38,244 nt of DNA, taken from positions 1 through 38,244 of the forward strand of contig JBJHCA010000028.1 in NCBI GenBank assembly GCA_050485785.1, given 5' to 3'. Origin of the DNA: JBJHCA01 sp050485785. Its GTDB lineage: Bacteria > Bacteroidota > Bacteroidia > Chitinophagales > Saprospiraceae. The translations under genes and the position numbers were made by a program. Below, piece after piece: positions 7,911 through 14,930 of this stretch; positions within the stretch are counted from its first letter, which is position 1; each line of letters begins with the position of its first letter. Below the pieces are notes generated by a model. The model worked only from the letters and a program-made list of their open reading frames with translations. It did not search any database and was not told the origin of the DNA.

Positions 7911-8321
7911 TTACATAGGATGGCAAACAAAAGAGCGTGTCTTGCGCACTGTGTCATCGCCGTCGTGGCTTATGTGTATATCAATAACCAATTCCAAATG
8001 GCTGTGCACATTCACGTTATTGGTCCAGGTTTCACTGATAGTGAGTGTGGAGCCATGAACATGGGCGTGTTTATGGAACAGCACTTCATTGTTGTTACCC
8101 GGATTGATAATGCTTACGTCATAGCCGTGAAGAGTGAATTCCGCAGTGGCGGTGGCTTCTATATGAACATCAGCGCTACCGGTATAAGAAGCGTTTTCTT
8201 CAGGTGAAGTAATGTGAATGGTTACTTGTCCTTCATGATCGTGATGGTCATCGTCTTTATGACAAGCACTGAACAACAAAGCTGAGACCAGAACAGGAGT
8301 AAAGAATTTTAAGTATTTCAT
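7911..8321 (-). CDS. Histidine-rich lipoprotein, DUF4625-like
   Basis: A 136-aa predicted lipoprotein. The signal peptide ends in lipobox LFSAC with the modified Cys at residue 20. Directly after it comes HKDDDHHDHEG, an acidic/His cluster suited to binding divalent metal, and more His lie in the beta-rich body (HKHAHVHGS, NVHSHLELVIDIHISHDGDD). The body starts with ITSPEENASYTGSADVHIEA, a pattern I associate with DUF4625 lipoproteins of Bacteroidota. It is the last gene of a three-gene minus-strand set, 16 bases after the outer-membrane protein gene. A periplasm-facing metal-binding role is inferred from the His content and the neighbours; the metal is unknown. Confidence 0.65.
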   Translation of the reverse strand: MKYLKFFTPVLVSALLFSACHKDDDHHDHEGQVTIHITSPEENASYTGSADVHIEATATAEFTLHGYDVSIINPGNNNEVLFHKHAHVHGSTLTISETWTNNVNVHSHLELVIDIHISHDGDDTVRKTRSFVCHPM

Positions 8322-8337
8322 AAAAATGAATTGATGG

Positions 8338-9261
8338 TTAAAATAGATAAGTAATCCTGGTACTTATGCGTCCGTGGGACGTTACCAGGCCCCGGGATAT
8401 GTTCTGATACAGAGGCAGATCAAGACCTGCTCCAACTATCCATGATCCCGTGTATAAATCAAGGCCGGTAAATGCATTCAAAGTTTCCGCTCCGGAATAC
8501 GGATTGATTTTTCCGGTCGAACGAAACTCGTAATCCTTTAGGGCAAACTCATATTTCAAACCCAGTTGAGGATATATTCTTAATCCGGATGCCTTTGTGT
8601 TGAAATACTTTCCGGCTGTGATACCTGCATTGGCACGATGACCAAATTGATATCCTCTGTTGTTGCTGCCGTTGATGCGGGCAGCACATTCTGCCAACAA
8701 AGTGAAATCATTGAAACTTACCGAGTAAGAGGCATGAGCAAGGTAGTCGACTGAACCGGTGCCGGGTTGCATGTTGGGTATCAGCAAACCTGTATTACCC
8801 ATTAAAATTTCATTTTTTCCGGTAGGCAACTTTATGCCGGCACCAATTTGCAAAAAATGCTCTTTACCGGGTGCTGCCTCTTTTTGAATGACTGCATATT
8901 GAGCAATCAAGCTGATGTCGCCAATTCCGTTACTGGAAAAGTTTTCACTTTCCATCGATTGATAGAGAAGTGCATAGGGAATCAACAGCGAAGTACTGAA
9001 GCGATCGGTAAAGCTGTACCTGCCCCAAAGTTCTGCCTGAAAAAACTGCTCAGAAGAAAAAACGGCAGGAGCATCATTGGTCATGGGAACATGTTCACTA
9101 GTATAGCTCCTGTATTGACATCGCAATCCAATCAAATTACCGCTAAGTTCATTGAATGATCCGGCATAGAAACCACCGGAAGAACTGCCGCAAACATTAC
9201 AGGCGTGTAATGGCCGGAAAAATACCGACAATAGCAACAGCATGATAAGACTGACTTTCAT
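8338..9261 (-). CDS. Outer-membrane beta-barrel protein with CNVCG motif
   Basis: A 307-aa protein with a signal peptide (MKVSLIMLLLLSVFFRPLHA). The mature N-terminus, CNVCGSSSGGFYAG, carries a CxxCG motif that could bind a metal or form a disulphide. The rest is alternating strands (LIGLRCQYRSY, ELWGRYSFTDRFSTSLLIPY, LQIGAGIKLPTGKNE) ending in the aromatic terminal residue ITYLF, as in barrel proteins inserted by BamA. This fits the group loosely annotated as MetA-pathway or transporter-type barrels. It is flanked by a CDGKC membrane protein and a His-rich lipoprotein, which suggests metal efflux or homeostasis, but the substrate is not shown by the sequence. Confidence 0.65.
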   Translation of the reverse strand: MKVSLIMLLLLSVFFRPLHACNVCGSSSGGFYAGSFNELSGNLIGLRCQYRSYTSEHVPMTNDAPAVFSSEQFFQAELWGRYSFTDRFSTSLLIPYALLYQSMESENFSSNGIGDISLIAQYAVIQKEAAPGKEHFLQIGAGIKLPTGKNEILMGNTGLLIPNMQPGTGSVDYLAHASYSVSFNDFTLLAECAARINGSNNRGYQFGHRANAGITAGKYFNTKASGLRIYPQLGLKYEFALKDYEFRSTGKINPYSGAETLNAFTGLDLYTGSWIVGAGLDLPLYQNISRGLVTSHGRISTRITYLF

Positions 9262-9380
9262 AGTAGTACATTAAAGTAAACAATGGTAAAAAACATTTAC
9301 ATTCCTGCCGATCCATTGCTATTTGACCTTAAGGGCCTCAATTATGCAGGGTAAAATTGCGGTATGTAAAATGTACTGAA

Positions 9381-9773
9381 CTATGCAAATCGGGGAGGGG
9401 GAACCGTATTGTGGAACTCTGATTCAGCTACGGACCAGTTTCGGTGATATGGGCTGGATTGTACAAGAGTTCTTTCTGGCAGAAGCAGTTCGATACTCAA
9501 TGGCTCTAGAGCCAGTAAAGGCTTTAACCTAACATCCGGTACTGACTGTTGTGAATCCCGTGCATTGTTTTCAGCTTCCAGTTCCAACAACCTGAGTTTT
9601 TCTGCCAGTATGCATTTGCCGTCACAATTCAACTCCGGCAAATCAAGATTGCTGCAAAGCGAGGTCGAAATATAGGTGTAGTTACTGAAGTACCAGGCAA
9701 ACACCATAATCTGAGCCATTATCTGTGCTGACATGAGCATTACACACAAAACCGAACTCATTTTCCGCTTCAT
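9381..9773 (-). CDS. Small membrane-anchored protein with CDGKC motif
   Basis: A 130-aa protein, function unknown. One hydrophobic segment (residues 6-29) anchors or exports it. Three cysteines follow: C40 and the pair in NCDGKCILAEKL (C50, C54), then a charged helical stretch (EKLRLLELEAENNA) and a Pro-rich end HNTVPPPRFA. Small proteins with CxGKCxL and a terminal PPR-like motif are, from memory, common in Bacteroidota beside metal-related outer-membrane genes. First gene of the three-gene set; 119 bases separate it from the barrel gene, so a second promoter is possible. A TAnnTTTG box and a palindrome lie directly upstream. Confidence 0.6.
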   Translation of the reverse strand: MKRKMSSVLCVMLMSAQIMAQIMVFAWYFSNYTYISTSLCSNLDLPELNCDGKCILAEKLRLLELEAENNARDSQQSVPDVRLKPLLALEPLSIELLLPERTLVQSSPYHRNWSVAESEFHNTVPPPRFA

Positions 9774-9777
9774 GCCA

Positions 9778-9785
9778 CAAATGTA
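9778..9785 (-). promoter_or_regulatory. Probable -7 box of the metal-type operon
   Basis: TACATTTG on the minus strand, 4 bases before the ATG at 9773, would give a very short or absent leader. It is followed upstream by the palindrome at 9792-9807, in the position of a repressor or activator site. Confidence 0.4.
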
Positions 9786-9791
9786 ATATAA

Positions 9792-9807
9792 AGGACATTA
9801 TTGTCCT
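9792..9807. promoter_or_regulatory. Palindromic operator candidate
   Basis: AGGACA-TTAT-TGTCCT is a perfect 6+6 inverted repeat, placed about 6 bases upstream of the -7 box, between the expected -33 and -7 elements. A dimeric repressor bound here would block polymerase. The core ACA-N4-TGT resembles operators of BlaI/CopY-type repressors only loosely. Confidence 0.45.
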
Positions 9808-9852
9808 AATTATTTTGAAAGAATTTTCAGGAAAATTAAACAGCACCATTCA

Positions 9853-11496
9853 TTATGTCTGGATTGCTCCGGGATTAAACCGGGCAACGGGTGCTCCGGA
9901 AGCAGCTTCTATACCCAGAGAAATAACTTTTCTGGTTTCAAGCGGGTCAATGATATCGTCAACCCAAAGCCTGGCAGCAGCATAGTAGGGGGTAGTCTGT
10001 TCTTCGTACCGGTCTTTGATTTGGGATAACAGTTTGTTTTTTTCATTGTCGCTGATGGCTTCGCCTTTAGCCTTCATTGCTGAAGTTTGTATCTGCAGCA
10101 ATACTTCTGCAGCCTGTGCACCACCCATTACCGCTATTTTTGCCGTTGGCCAGGCCACTATTAATCTGGGGTCGTAAGCTTTGCCACACATGGCGTAATT
10201 ACCTGCTCCGTATGAATTACCCATGACAATGCTGAATTTGGGCACGGTAGAGTTGGATACGGCATTCACCATTTTAGCACCGTCCTTAATAATGCCACCA
10301 TGCTCTGAGCGCGTACCAACCATAAATCCGGTAACATCGTGCAGAAAAACCAGGGGTATTTTCTTTTGATTGCAGACCATGATAAACCTGGCGGCTTTAT
10401 CGGCACTGTCAGAGTAAATTACTCCGCCAAACTGCATTTCGCCGGTTTTGGTTTTCACTACCTGCCGGTTATTGGCAACAATGCCTACAGCCCAGCCATC
10501 AATTCTGGCATATCCGCAAAGTATGGTTTTGCCGTATCCCTCTTTATACTGGATAAATTTTGATTCATCCACCAGCCGTTCGATGATTCCCAGTGTATCA
10601 TAGGGTTTGGCACGGTCATCGGGAAAGAGACCGTAGATATCTTTAGGGTCTTTGGCAGGCGGGGCAGGTGCTATGCGATCGAAACCGGCCTTTTCACCGT
10701 GGCCAAGTTTGCTCATCAACTCTCTGATAGTATGGATACATGTCTGATCATCGGGCATCTTGTAGTCGGTTATCCCGGATATTTCAGATTGTGTGGCAGC
10801 ACCGCCAAGTGTTTCCTTGTCCACTGTTTCCCCGATGGCCGCTTTAACCAGATAGGGGCCGGCCAAAAATATGGATCCGGTACCTTCTACGATCAGGGCT
10901 TCGTCACTCATTATCGGCAGATAAGCACCACCGGCAACACAGCTTCCCATAATGGCCGCAATTTGCTGAATTCCCATGGATGACATGACGGCGTTGTTTC
11001 TGAACATCCGGCCAAAATGTTCTTTGTCCGGAAAAATTTCATCCTGCATGGGAAGGAATACGCCGGCACTGTCAACCAGATAAATGACAGGCAGTCTGTT
11101 TTCTATGGCAATTTCCTGCGCTCTGAGGTTCTTTTTGGCAGTAATGGGAAACCAGGCACCGGCCTTCACGGTAGCGTCATTAGCAACAATCAGACACAGA
11201 CGATCTGAAACGTATCCAAGAACTACAATTACGCCGCCGGCAGGGCAGCCACCATATTCGGCATAAAGGCCATAACCGGCAAATGCACCTAATTCGTGAA
11301 AAGGTTTTCCCGGATCAAGCAGCTGATCAATGCGCTCACGGGCAGTTAGCTTGCCTTCTTTGTGCTGTCGTTCAATGCGTTTAGCTCCACCGCCGGTACG
11401 TATCTTATCTAAAATACGTCTGCGATTGCTCATTAAAAGCTTCAGCGCATCTTCATTTTGCCGGTATCGGAGATCAGAATTGGAAGGTATTGCCAT
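9853..11496 (-). CDS. Acyl-CoA carboxylase, carboxyltransferase (beta) subunit
   Basis: A 547-aa biotin-dependent carboxyltransferase subunit, closest in pattern to methylcrotonyl-CoA carboxylase beta. The N-terminal half has KLTARERIDQLLDPG, the LPVIYLVDSAG strand, the FPDKEHFGRMFRNNAVMSS segment and the CoA-binding MGSCVAGGAYLPIMSDEAL. The C-terminal half has FLHDVTGFMVGT and NSYGAGNYAMCGKAYDPRL, then AVMGGAQAAEVL. Those are the two crotonase-like domains. The canonical MCC beta has LVDSGGANLPRQ where this has LVDSAGVFLPMQ, so the exact acyl-CoA (methylcrotonyl, geranyl, propionyl or other) is open. No biotin carboxylase or biotin carrier gene lies next to it, so its partner is encoded elsewhere. 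The length is standard. Confidence 0.85.
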   Translation of the reverse strand: MAIPSNSDLRYRQNEDALKLLMSNRRRILDKIRTGGGAKRIERQHKEGKLTARERIDQLLDPGKPFHELGAFAGYGLYAEYGGCPAGGVIVVLGYVSDRLCLIVANDATVKAGAWFPITAKKNLRAQEIAIENRLPVIYLVDSAGVFLPMQDEIFPDKEHFGRMFRNNAVMSSMGIQQIAAIMGSCVAGGAYLPIMSDEALIVEGTGSIFLAGPYLVKAAIGETVDKETLGGAATQSEISGITDYKMPDDQTCIHTIRELMSKLGHGEKAGFDRIAPAPPAKDPKDIYGLFPDDRAKPYDTLGIIERLVDESKFIQYKEGYGKTILCGYARIDGWAVGIVANNRQVVKTKTGEMQFGGVIYSDSADKAARFIMVCNQKKIPLVFLHDVTGFMVGTRSEHGGIIKDGAKMVNAVSNSTVPKFSIVMGNSYGAGNYAMCGKAYDPRLIVAWPTAKIAVMGGAQAAEVLLQIQTSAMKAKGEAISDNEKNKLLSQIKDRYEEQTTPYYAAARLWVDDIIDPLETRKVISLGIEAASGAPVARFNPGAIQT

Positions 11497-11513
11497 CTCA
11501 AACTTGGTTTGAG
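11497..11513. repeat. Inverted repeat at the start of the carboxylase gene
   Basis: CTCAAAC-TTG-GTTTGAG, a perfect 7-bp repeat with a 3-nt centre, touches the ATG at 11494-11496. It could be an operator or a leader hairpin that masks the start. Sequence just beyond, TTATTTTG on the minus strand, resembles a degenerate -7 box. Confidence 0.4.
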
Positions 11514-11552
11514 CGCAAAATAACTAAATATTACAGGGATGACCCAGGATTT

Positions 11553-11936
11553 TTAATCCATTGTAAAGACCTGAGAAAACACCTTGTTGTCAACGGAAGA
11601 TACGCTGATCAGATAATTTCCGGATTTCAGTTCGTCCAGTTCGATGCTGTAGGTAGACGCATTGCTGACAAAAGCAAGGTCATCATGGTAAACCAGACGC
11701 CCGTCCTGATTAAATATATGGACTTTGTAAGGTACTGATTCCAGCACGGCAAAGTCAACATACAGGGTTTTTGGTTCATCCTTCATCACATAAGCCCAGT
11801 TATCTTTATCCGTGTTGGTATCAGATAAGTGATTGGGAGAGGAATTGGCAAACAAGGCTGAAGTTGTAAAAAGGAAAGCGCAACAGGTAACCAGTAAGCT
11901 CAGTTTGGAGAGCTTTAGAACTGAAGGTTGAATCAT
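11553..11936 (-). CDS. Small secreted protein with a T9SS-tail-like beta domain
   Basis: A 127-aa exported protein. The signal peptide runs to about residue 30 (FTTSALFANS). After a polar stretch, residues 50-127 form one beta-sandwich-like unit: KTLYVDFAVLESVPYKVHIF, NQDGRLVYHD, TYSIELDELKSGNYLISVSS, KVFSQVFTMD. That is the pattern of type A T9SS C-terminal sorting domains (IxDxxGR, then LxxGxYxxxV), here standing almost alone without a cargo domain. Alternatively it belongs to DUF3244-like small secreted proteins. Single gene, divergent from the phosphodiesterase gene. Function unknown. Confidence 0.6.
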   Translation of the reverse strand: MIQPSVLKLSKLSLLVTCCAFLFTTSALFANSSPNHLSDTNTDKDNWAYVMKDEPKTLYVDFAVLESVPYKVHIFNQDGRLVYHDDLAFVSNASTYSIELDELKSGNYLISVSSVDNKVFSQVFTMD

Positions 11937-12119
11937 AGTCTTGACAACGGGTTTTGGTTATTTTATAATTGGCAGTTGCAAATATGAAAACAATTTTTCG
12001 TCTTCTGGAATTTTAATTGGCAAAAATTGTCCATTTAAGTTTTTTTTAACAGTCTGTGCTGCTTTTCCGGAATTCTGAATTAGGCTGTGAGCTGAGTACG
12101 GATCTTTGAGTGGAAGCAT

Positions 12120-12127
12120 TAAATTTG
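12120..12127 (+). promoter_or_regulatory. Probable -7 box of the phosphodiesterase gene
   Basis: TAAATTTG lies 14 bases before the ATG at 12142 and fits TAnnTTTG. It overlaps an in-frame TTG at 12106 region, so the true start must be downstream. No TTG at the exact -33 distance. Confidence 0.35.
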
Positions 12128-12141
12128 CAGCTAAAAAAATC

Positions 12142-13110
12142 ATGATCAACCACCGTTTTGTATTTTATACTTTGTGTATGCTCTGTGTTTGCCATTTTAC
12201 TTCATGCGGTGAAGCAAATGACGATGATCTTCATTCGGACGGAATCCGCTACATCGATATTCAGGGACATCGTGGTGCCCGGGGCATGGTTCCTGAAAAC
12301 ACTATTGAAGGGTTTATATACGCGATCACTGCAGGAGCTACCACGCTCGAAATGGACCTGGTAATGTCCGCAGAGCGGCAAATGATCATTTCTCATGAAC
12401 CCTGGATGGATCCTGCCATTTGCGTATCCAAAGATGGCCGGCCAATAGAGGAAGGCTCGGAGGAGGAGCATAATATTTTTGAAATGAGTTATGGCGAGAT
12501 CATGCAGTATGACTGCGGCAGGCTGGGAAACGAGCGGTTTCCCCGTCAGCGGCAGATGCCTTCATTTAAGCCTATGTTTGTGGAAGCCATCATGGAAATT
12601 CAGCATTTTATTGAGGGGAACAGCCTGCCATTTGTGCGTTTTAACATTGAGCTAAAGTCCAGAGAAGAGTGGGATAATATTTTCCATCCCGGTGTGGAAG
12701 AGTATGCCGAACTGATGATGAATGAGGTGATGTCACTGCCTATTGAAAGACGCTTTAACATCCAGAGTTTTGATCACAGGGTCCTTCAGTTTTTGCATCA
12801 TACCTACCCCGAAGTACCGCTGGCATTGTTGGTGGATGAGCATGAGGACATTGATGAAAAGCTGGCCCACCTTGGGTTTGTACCGGATATATTGAGCCCT
12901 CATTACAATCACGTAAACCGCGAGCTGGTTATCCGGTGCCGCGATGAAAATATGCAACTCATTCCATGGACGGTGAACGACCGGTTTATTATGGAAGGAT
13001 TGCTTGACATTGGTGTTAATGCAATAATCACGGATTACCCCAATATCCTTGCAGAAATAGTTGATCAGCATGAGCGCTATGAGCGAATAAGGCTTCAAGG
13101 TATGGAGTAA
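12142..13110 (+). CDS. Glycerophosphodiester phosphodiesterase-family lipoprotein
   Basis: A 322-aa enzyme that probably hydrolyses glycerophosphodiesters to glycerol-3-phosphate and an alcohol in the periplasm or at the outer membrane. The signal peptide ends in HFTSC (Cys 22), so it is a lipoprotein. Catalytic features of the GDPD TIM barrel: HRGARGMVPENT (His43, Arg44, Glu52), LEMDLVMS (Glu70, Asp72) and SHEP (His85), then RFNIELKS, FNIQSFDHRVL and a C-terminal NAIITDYPN. All metal-binding and catalytic positions expected for the family appear present. A TTG at 12106 would extend the frame, but the signal peptide begins at the ATG at 12142. It is monocistronic, with a terminator at 13133-13172. 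Confidence 0.88.
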   Translation: MINHRFVFYTLCMLCVCHFTSCGEANDDDLHSDGIRYIDIQGHRGARGMVPENTIEGFIYAITAGATTLEMDLVMSAERQMIISHEPWMDPAICVSKDGRPIEEGSEEEHNIFEMSYGEIMQYDCGRLGNERFPRQRQMPSFKPMFVEAIMEIQHFIEGNSLPFVRFNIELKSREEWDNIFHPGVEEYAELMMNEVMSLPIERRFNIQSFDHRVLQFLHHTYPEVPLALLVDEHEDIDEKLAHLGFVPDILSPHYNHVNRELVIRCRDENMQLIPWTVNDRFIMEGLLDIGVNAIITDYPNILAEIVDQHERYERIRLQGME

Positions 13111-13132
13111 GATGCTTGCCGCGATGAGCAGG

Positions 13133-13172
13133 AAAACTCAACTTGCAGGTTGATTTAGCCTGGAGTTTTTTT
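13133..13172 (+). terminator. Terminator after the phosphodiesterase gene
   Basis: AAAACTC (13133-13139) pairs with GAGTTTT (13163-13169), followed by more T. The loop is long (23 nt) and may fold on itself. Confidence 0.55.
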
Positions 13173-13245
13173 ATGTATAACTTTTTGTTGTGCGCTTGTC
13201 GTTTAAAACCAGGCATGCTCACAAAACATAGGTGATGTGAGACAT

Positions 13246-13347
13246 ATGTCTGATAATGATGAAGCTGTACTTAGATTTCAGGGTGTTTTTCATGCTTCAT
13301 TTGATTCTTACAAACAGCATGGTCTTTACAATCAAATGATGAAATAG
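13246..13347 (+). CDS. Possible small ORF of 33 aa, unrecognised
   Basis: ATG to TAG without interruption, reading MSDNDEAVLRFQGVFHASF and ending HGLYNQMMK. It ends 29 bases before the decayed RhuM gene. Composition is protein-like, but it is too short to judge; it may be a real small gene, the fragment of a gene lost with the RhuM decay, or chance. Confidence 0.2.
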   Translation: MSDNDEAVLRFQGVFHASFDSYKQHGLYNQMMK

Positions 13348-13376
13348 TAATTGAAGAAAATCAAACAGCATAGCCT

Positions 13377-13915
13377 GTGACCAGCGACATCCTCATATAC
13401 CAAAACCCGGACGGCAATATCAAATTAGATGTTCGCTTACAGGAAGAAACCGTTTGGTTGACACAAGACCAAATGGCCACACTTTTTGGCAAAGCAAGGA
13501 ATACGATGACCAAGCATATCCAAAATGTTTACGAAGAAGGTGAATTAGAGCAAAATCGAACTAGTCGGAAATTCAGACAGGTTCGAACGGAAGGAAAGAG
13601 AGAGGTAGAAAGAGAAACGGACCACTACAATTTAGATGTTATCATTTCGGTGGGCTATTGGATCAAATCCGTACAGGGTACACAATTCCGGGTTTGGGCA
13701 ACGCAGCGATTAAAGGAGCACATTATTAGAGGCTTTGCTTAATGATGACCGCTTCAAGTCTGGCAGTTCTATGAACTATTTTTAACGAATTGCAAGAGCG
13801 CATTCGTGAGATACGTCTTTGGGAGAAATTCTTCTGCCAAAAAATCAAAGACATCTACGCCACCAGTATTGACTATGACCCGAAAGACGAAAAAACCTAC
13901 TTACTCACTCGCTAA
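13377..13915 (+). pseudogene. RhuM-family protein, frameshifted and truncated
   Basis: The first frame (GTG at 13377 to TAA at 13742) gives 121 aa of the RhuM N-terminus: IYQNPDGNIKLDVRLQEET, VWLTQDQMATLFGKAR, then VISVGYWIKSVQGTQFRVWA and RLKEHIIRGFA. The expected continuation, LNDDRFKSGSSMNYF, is found in another frame from 13741, and stops at 13783. After one extra T in a run of five, NELQERIREIRLWEKFF and DIYATSIDYDPKDEKT continue in a third frame to a stop at 13913. So two indels break the gene, and the C-terminal half is missing altogether. Intact RhuM proteins are roughly 330 aa and often sit in genomic islands or beside restriction systems; their function is not settled. Confidence 0.8.
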
Positions 13916-14006
13916 TTCAATGCCAATTTCATCTGAACTGAAGCCCAAGTGATTATTCTGCAGCTAAAAGCAATTTCTTTGGGAGACTTTGTACAACCCA
14001 AATATA

Positions 14007-14030
14007 AAACCCATCGAATTCGATGGGTTT
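14007..14030 (-). terminator. 24-bp perfect palindrome, probable minus-strand terminator
   Basis: AAACCCATCGAA followed by its exact reverse complement, with no spacer. Read on the minus strand the hairpin is followed by GGGTTTTATATT, so it can terminate the lipoprotein gene ending at 14107. The bases between the end of the RhuM remnant and here (13916-14006) hold no recognised gene. Confidence 0.55.
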
Positions 14031-14106
14031 AAGGATCAAGCCGCACTTACCAGGTATTAACTCCTCTCAGCCAACCGGTTTAGCACTGTGAAGAATTGCA
14101 AAATGA

Positions 14107-14862
14107 TTATTTAACCGGAGTCAGGGTGTAATCATACGGCTGTTCAGCTCTTTTGCTCAGGTCGTAAGACCATTCTTTGGAAGCTGTATCGTAAAAACAA
14201 TCGGAATTGGGAAACTCAATGTAGCTGGAATTGAGGTAGTAATGGCCAAGGTATCCTTCTTCCATTAACTGGTTGAATATCAGAGCGCCCTTAACTCTGG
14301 CTTCATTATCAGGCAGCATGGGGGTATTGAATATTTCTCTGAAATCGGTGATGGAGTAATTATAATTCAGTTTGAATTTTCCGCCAACCGTTCTCACATG
14401 TCCGTGAATATTGCGTGCAGGACGTTGAATTAAAAAGTAGTGCCAGTCGTTGTTCACCTGGTGAGCCATCCAGTCGAATTGGGGAAGCTGATCGGTGTAC
14501 CAGCTTCTGAACCGGGATTCGAACCGGGTGATGGGGTTACTGCCGGGCGGTCTTTTGTATATCAGTACTATCAGGTCTGTAAGCAGTGAATCATGGAGGG
14601 ATACGGGAACATGTTTTGCCAGCTCAAATGCTACTGCAGGGATCTCTGCATTCAGATAAGGATTGTTATTGGCATCAGTATCGCTTTTGGCATCCAGCTC
14701 TGACTGCTCAATAATGGCATGGTTCCATTGGCTAGTCTTATCCTTATCTTCAGGGGAACATGCTGTTATCAGGATAGATGCACAACAAAGAGCTATCCCA
14801 AAAAACAAAAAAGGGAATGAGGAAAAAGCAGTTAAATGCAGTAAATATGGAGAAAATTTCAT
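14107..14862 (-). CDS. Predicted lipoprotein of unknown function
   Basis: A 251-aa protein with a long hydrophobic leader and lipobox LITAC (Cys 35). I do not recognise the family. Visible segments: an acidic linker after the Cys, AVAFELAKHVPVSLHDSL, an aromatic-rich middle (RFRSWYTDQLPQFDWMAH, WHYFLIQRPA), NIHGHVRTVGGKFKLNYNY, and a Tyr/Asp-rich end. It lies downstream of the TonB receptor and beta-helix lipoprotein genes on the same strand but beyond a terminator (14870-14906), so it may be read by leak-through or from its own unseen promoter. A role with the receptor is possible but unproven. Confidence 0.6.
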   Translation of the reverse strand: MKFSPYLLHLTAFSSFPFLFFGIALCCASILITACSPEDKDKTSQWNHAIIEQSELDAKSDTDANNNPYLNAEIPAVAFELAKHVPVSLHDSLLTDLIVLIYKRPPGSNPITRFESRFRSWYTDQLPQFDWMAHQVNNDWHYFLIQRPARNIHGHVRTVGGKFKLNYNYSITDFREIFNTPMLPDNEARVKGALIFNQLMEEGYLGHYYLNSSYIEFPNSDCFYDTASKEWSYDLSKRAEQPYDYTLTPVK

Positions 14863-14869
14863 GTCATAG

Positions 14870-14906
14870 AAAAAATTCGGGGAACCCGGTAAGAAACCGG
14901 GTCCCC
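14870..14906 (-). terminator. Terminator of the TonB receptor operon
   Basis: ACCCGGT (14884-14890) pairs with ACCGGGT (14896-14902), extended by GGGG/CCCC with a single bulged base. On the minus strand it is followed by GAATTTTTTC. It sits 25 bases after the beta-helix lipoprotein gene. Confidence 0.8.
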
Positions 14907-14930
14907 CAATGAGAAAGCAAATTAAACGTA

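Noticed and set aside
7873..8207. Two plus-strand frames opposite the His-rich lipoprotein
   Set aside because: They are antisense to a protein with a clear lipobox and terminator, and begin inside the terminator stem.
11958..12149. 63-codon minus-strand frame between the small secreted protein and the phosphodiesterase
   Set aside because: It overlaps the start and promoter box of the phosphodiesterase gene and resembles nothing known.
13900..14006. Possible continuation of the RhuM remnant or a second broken gene (a frame reading LQLKAISLGDFVQPKYKTHR)
   Set aside because: It is too short, interrupted by stops, and I cannot match it to the RhuM C-terminus or another family.
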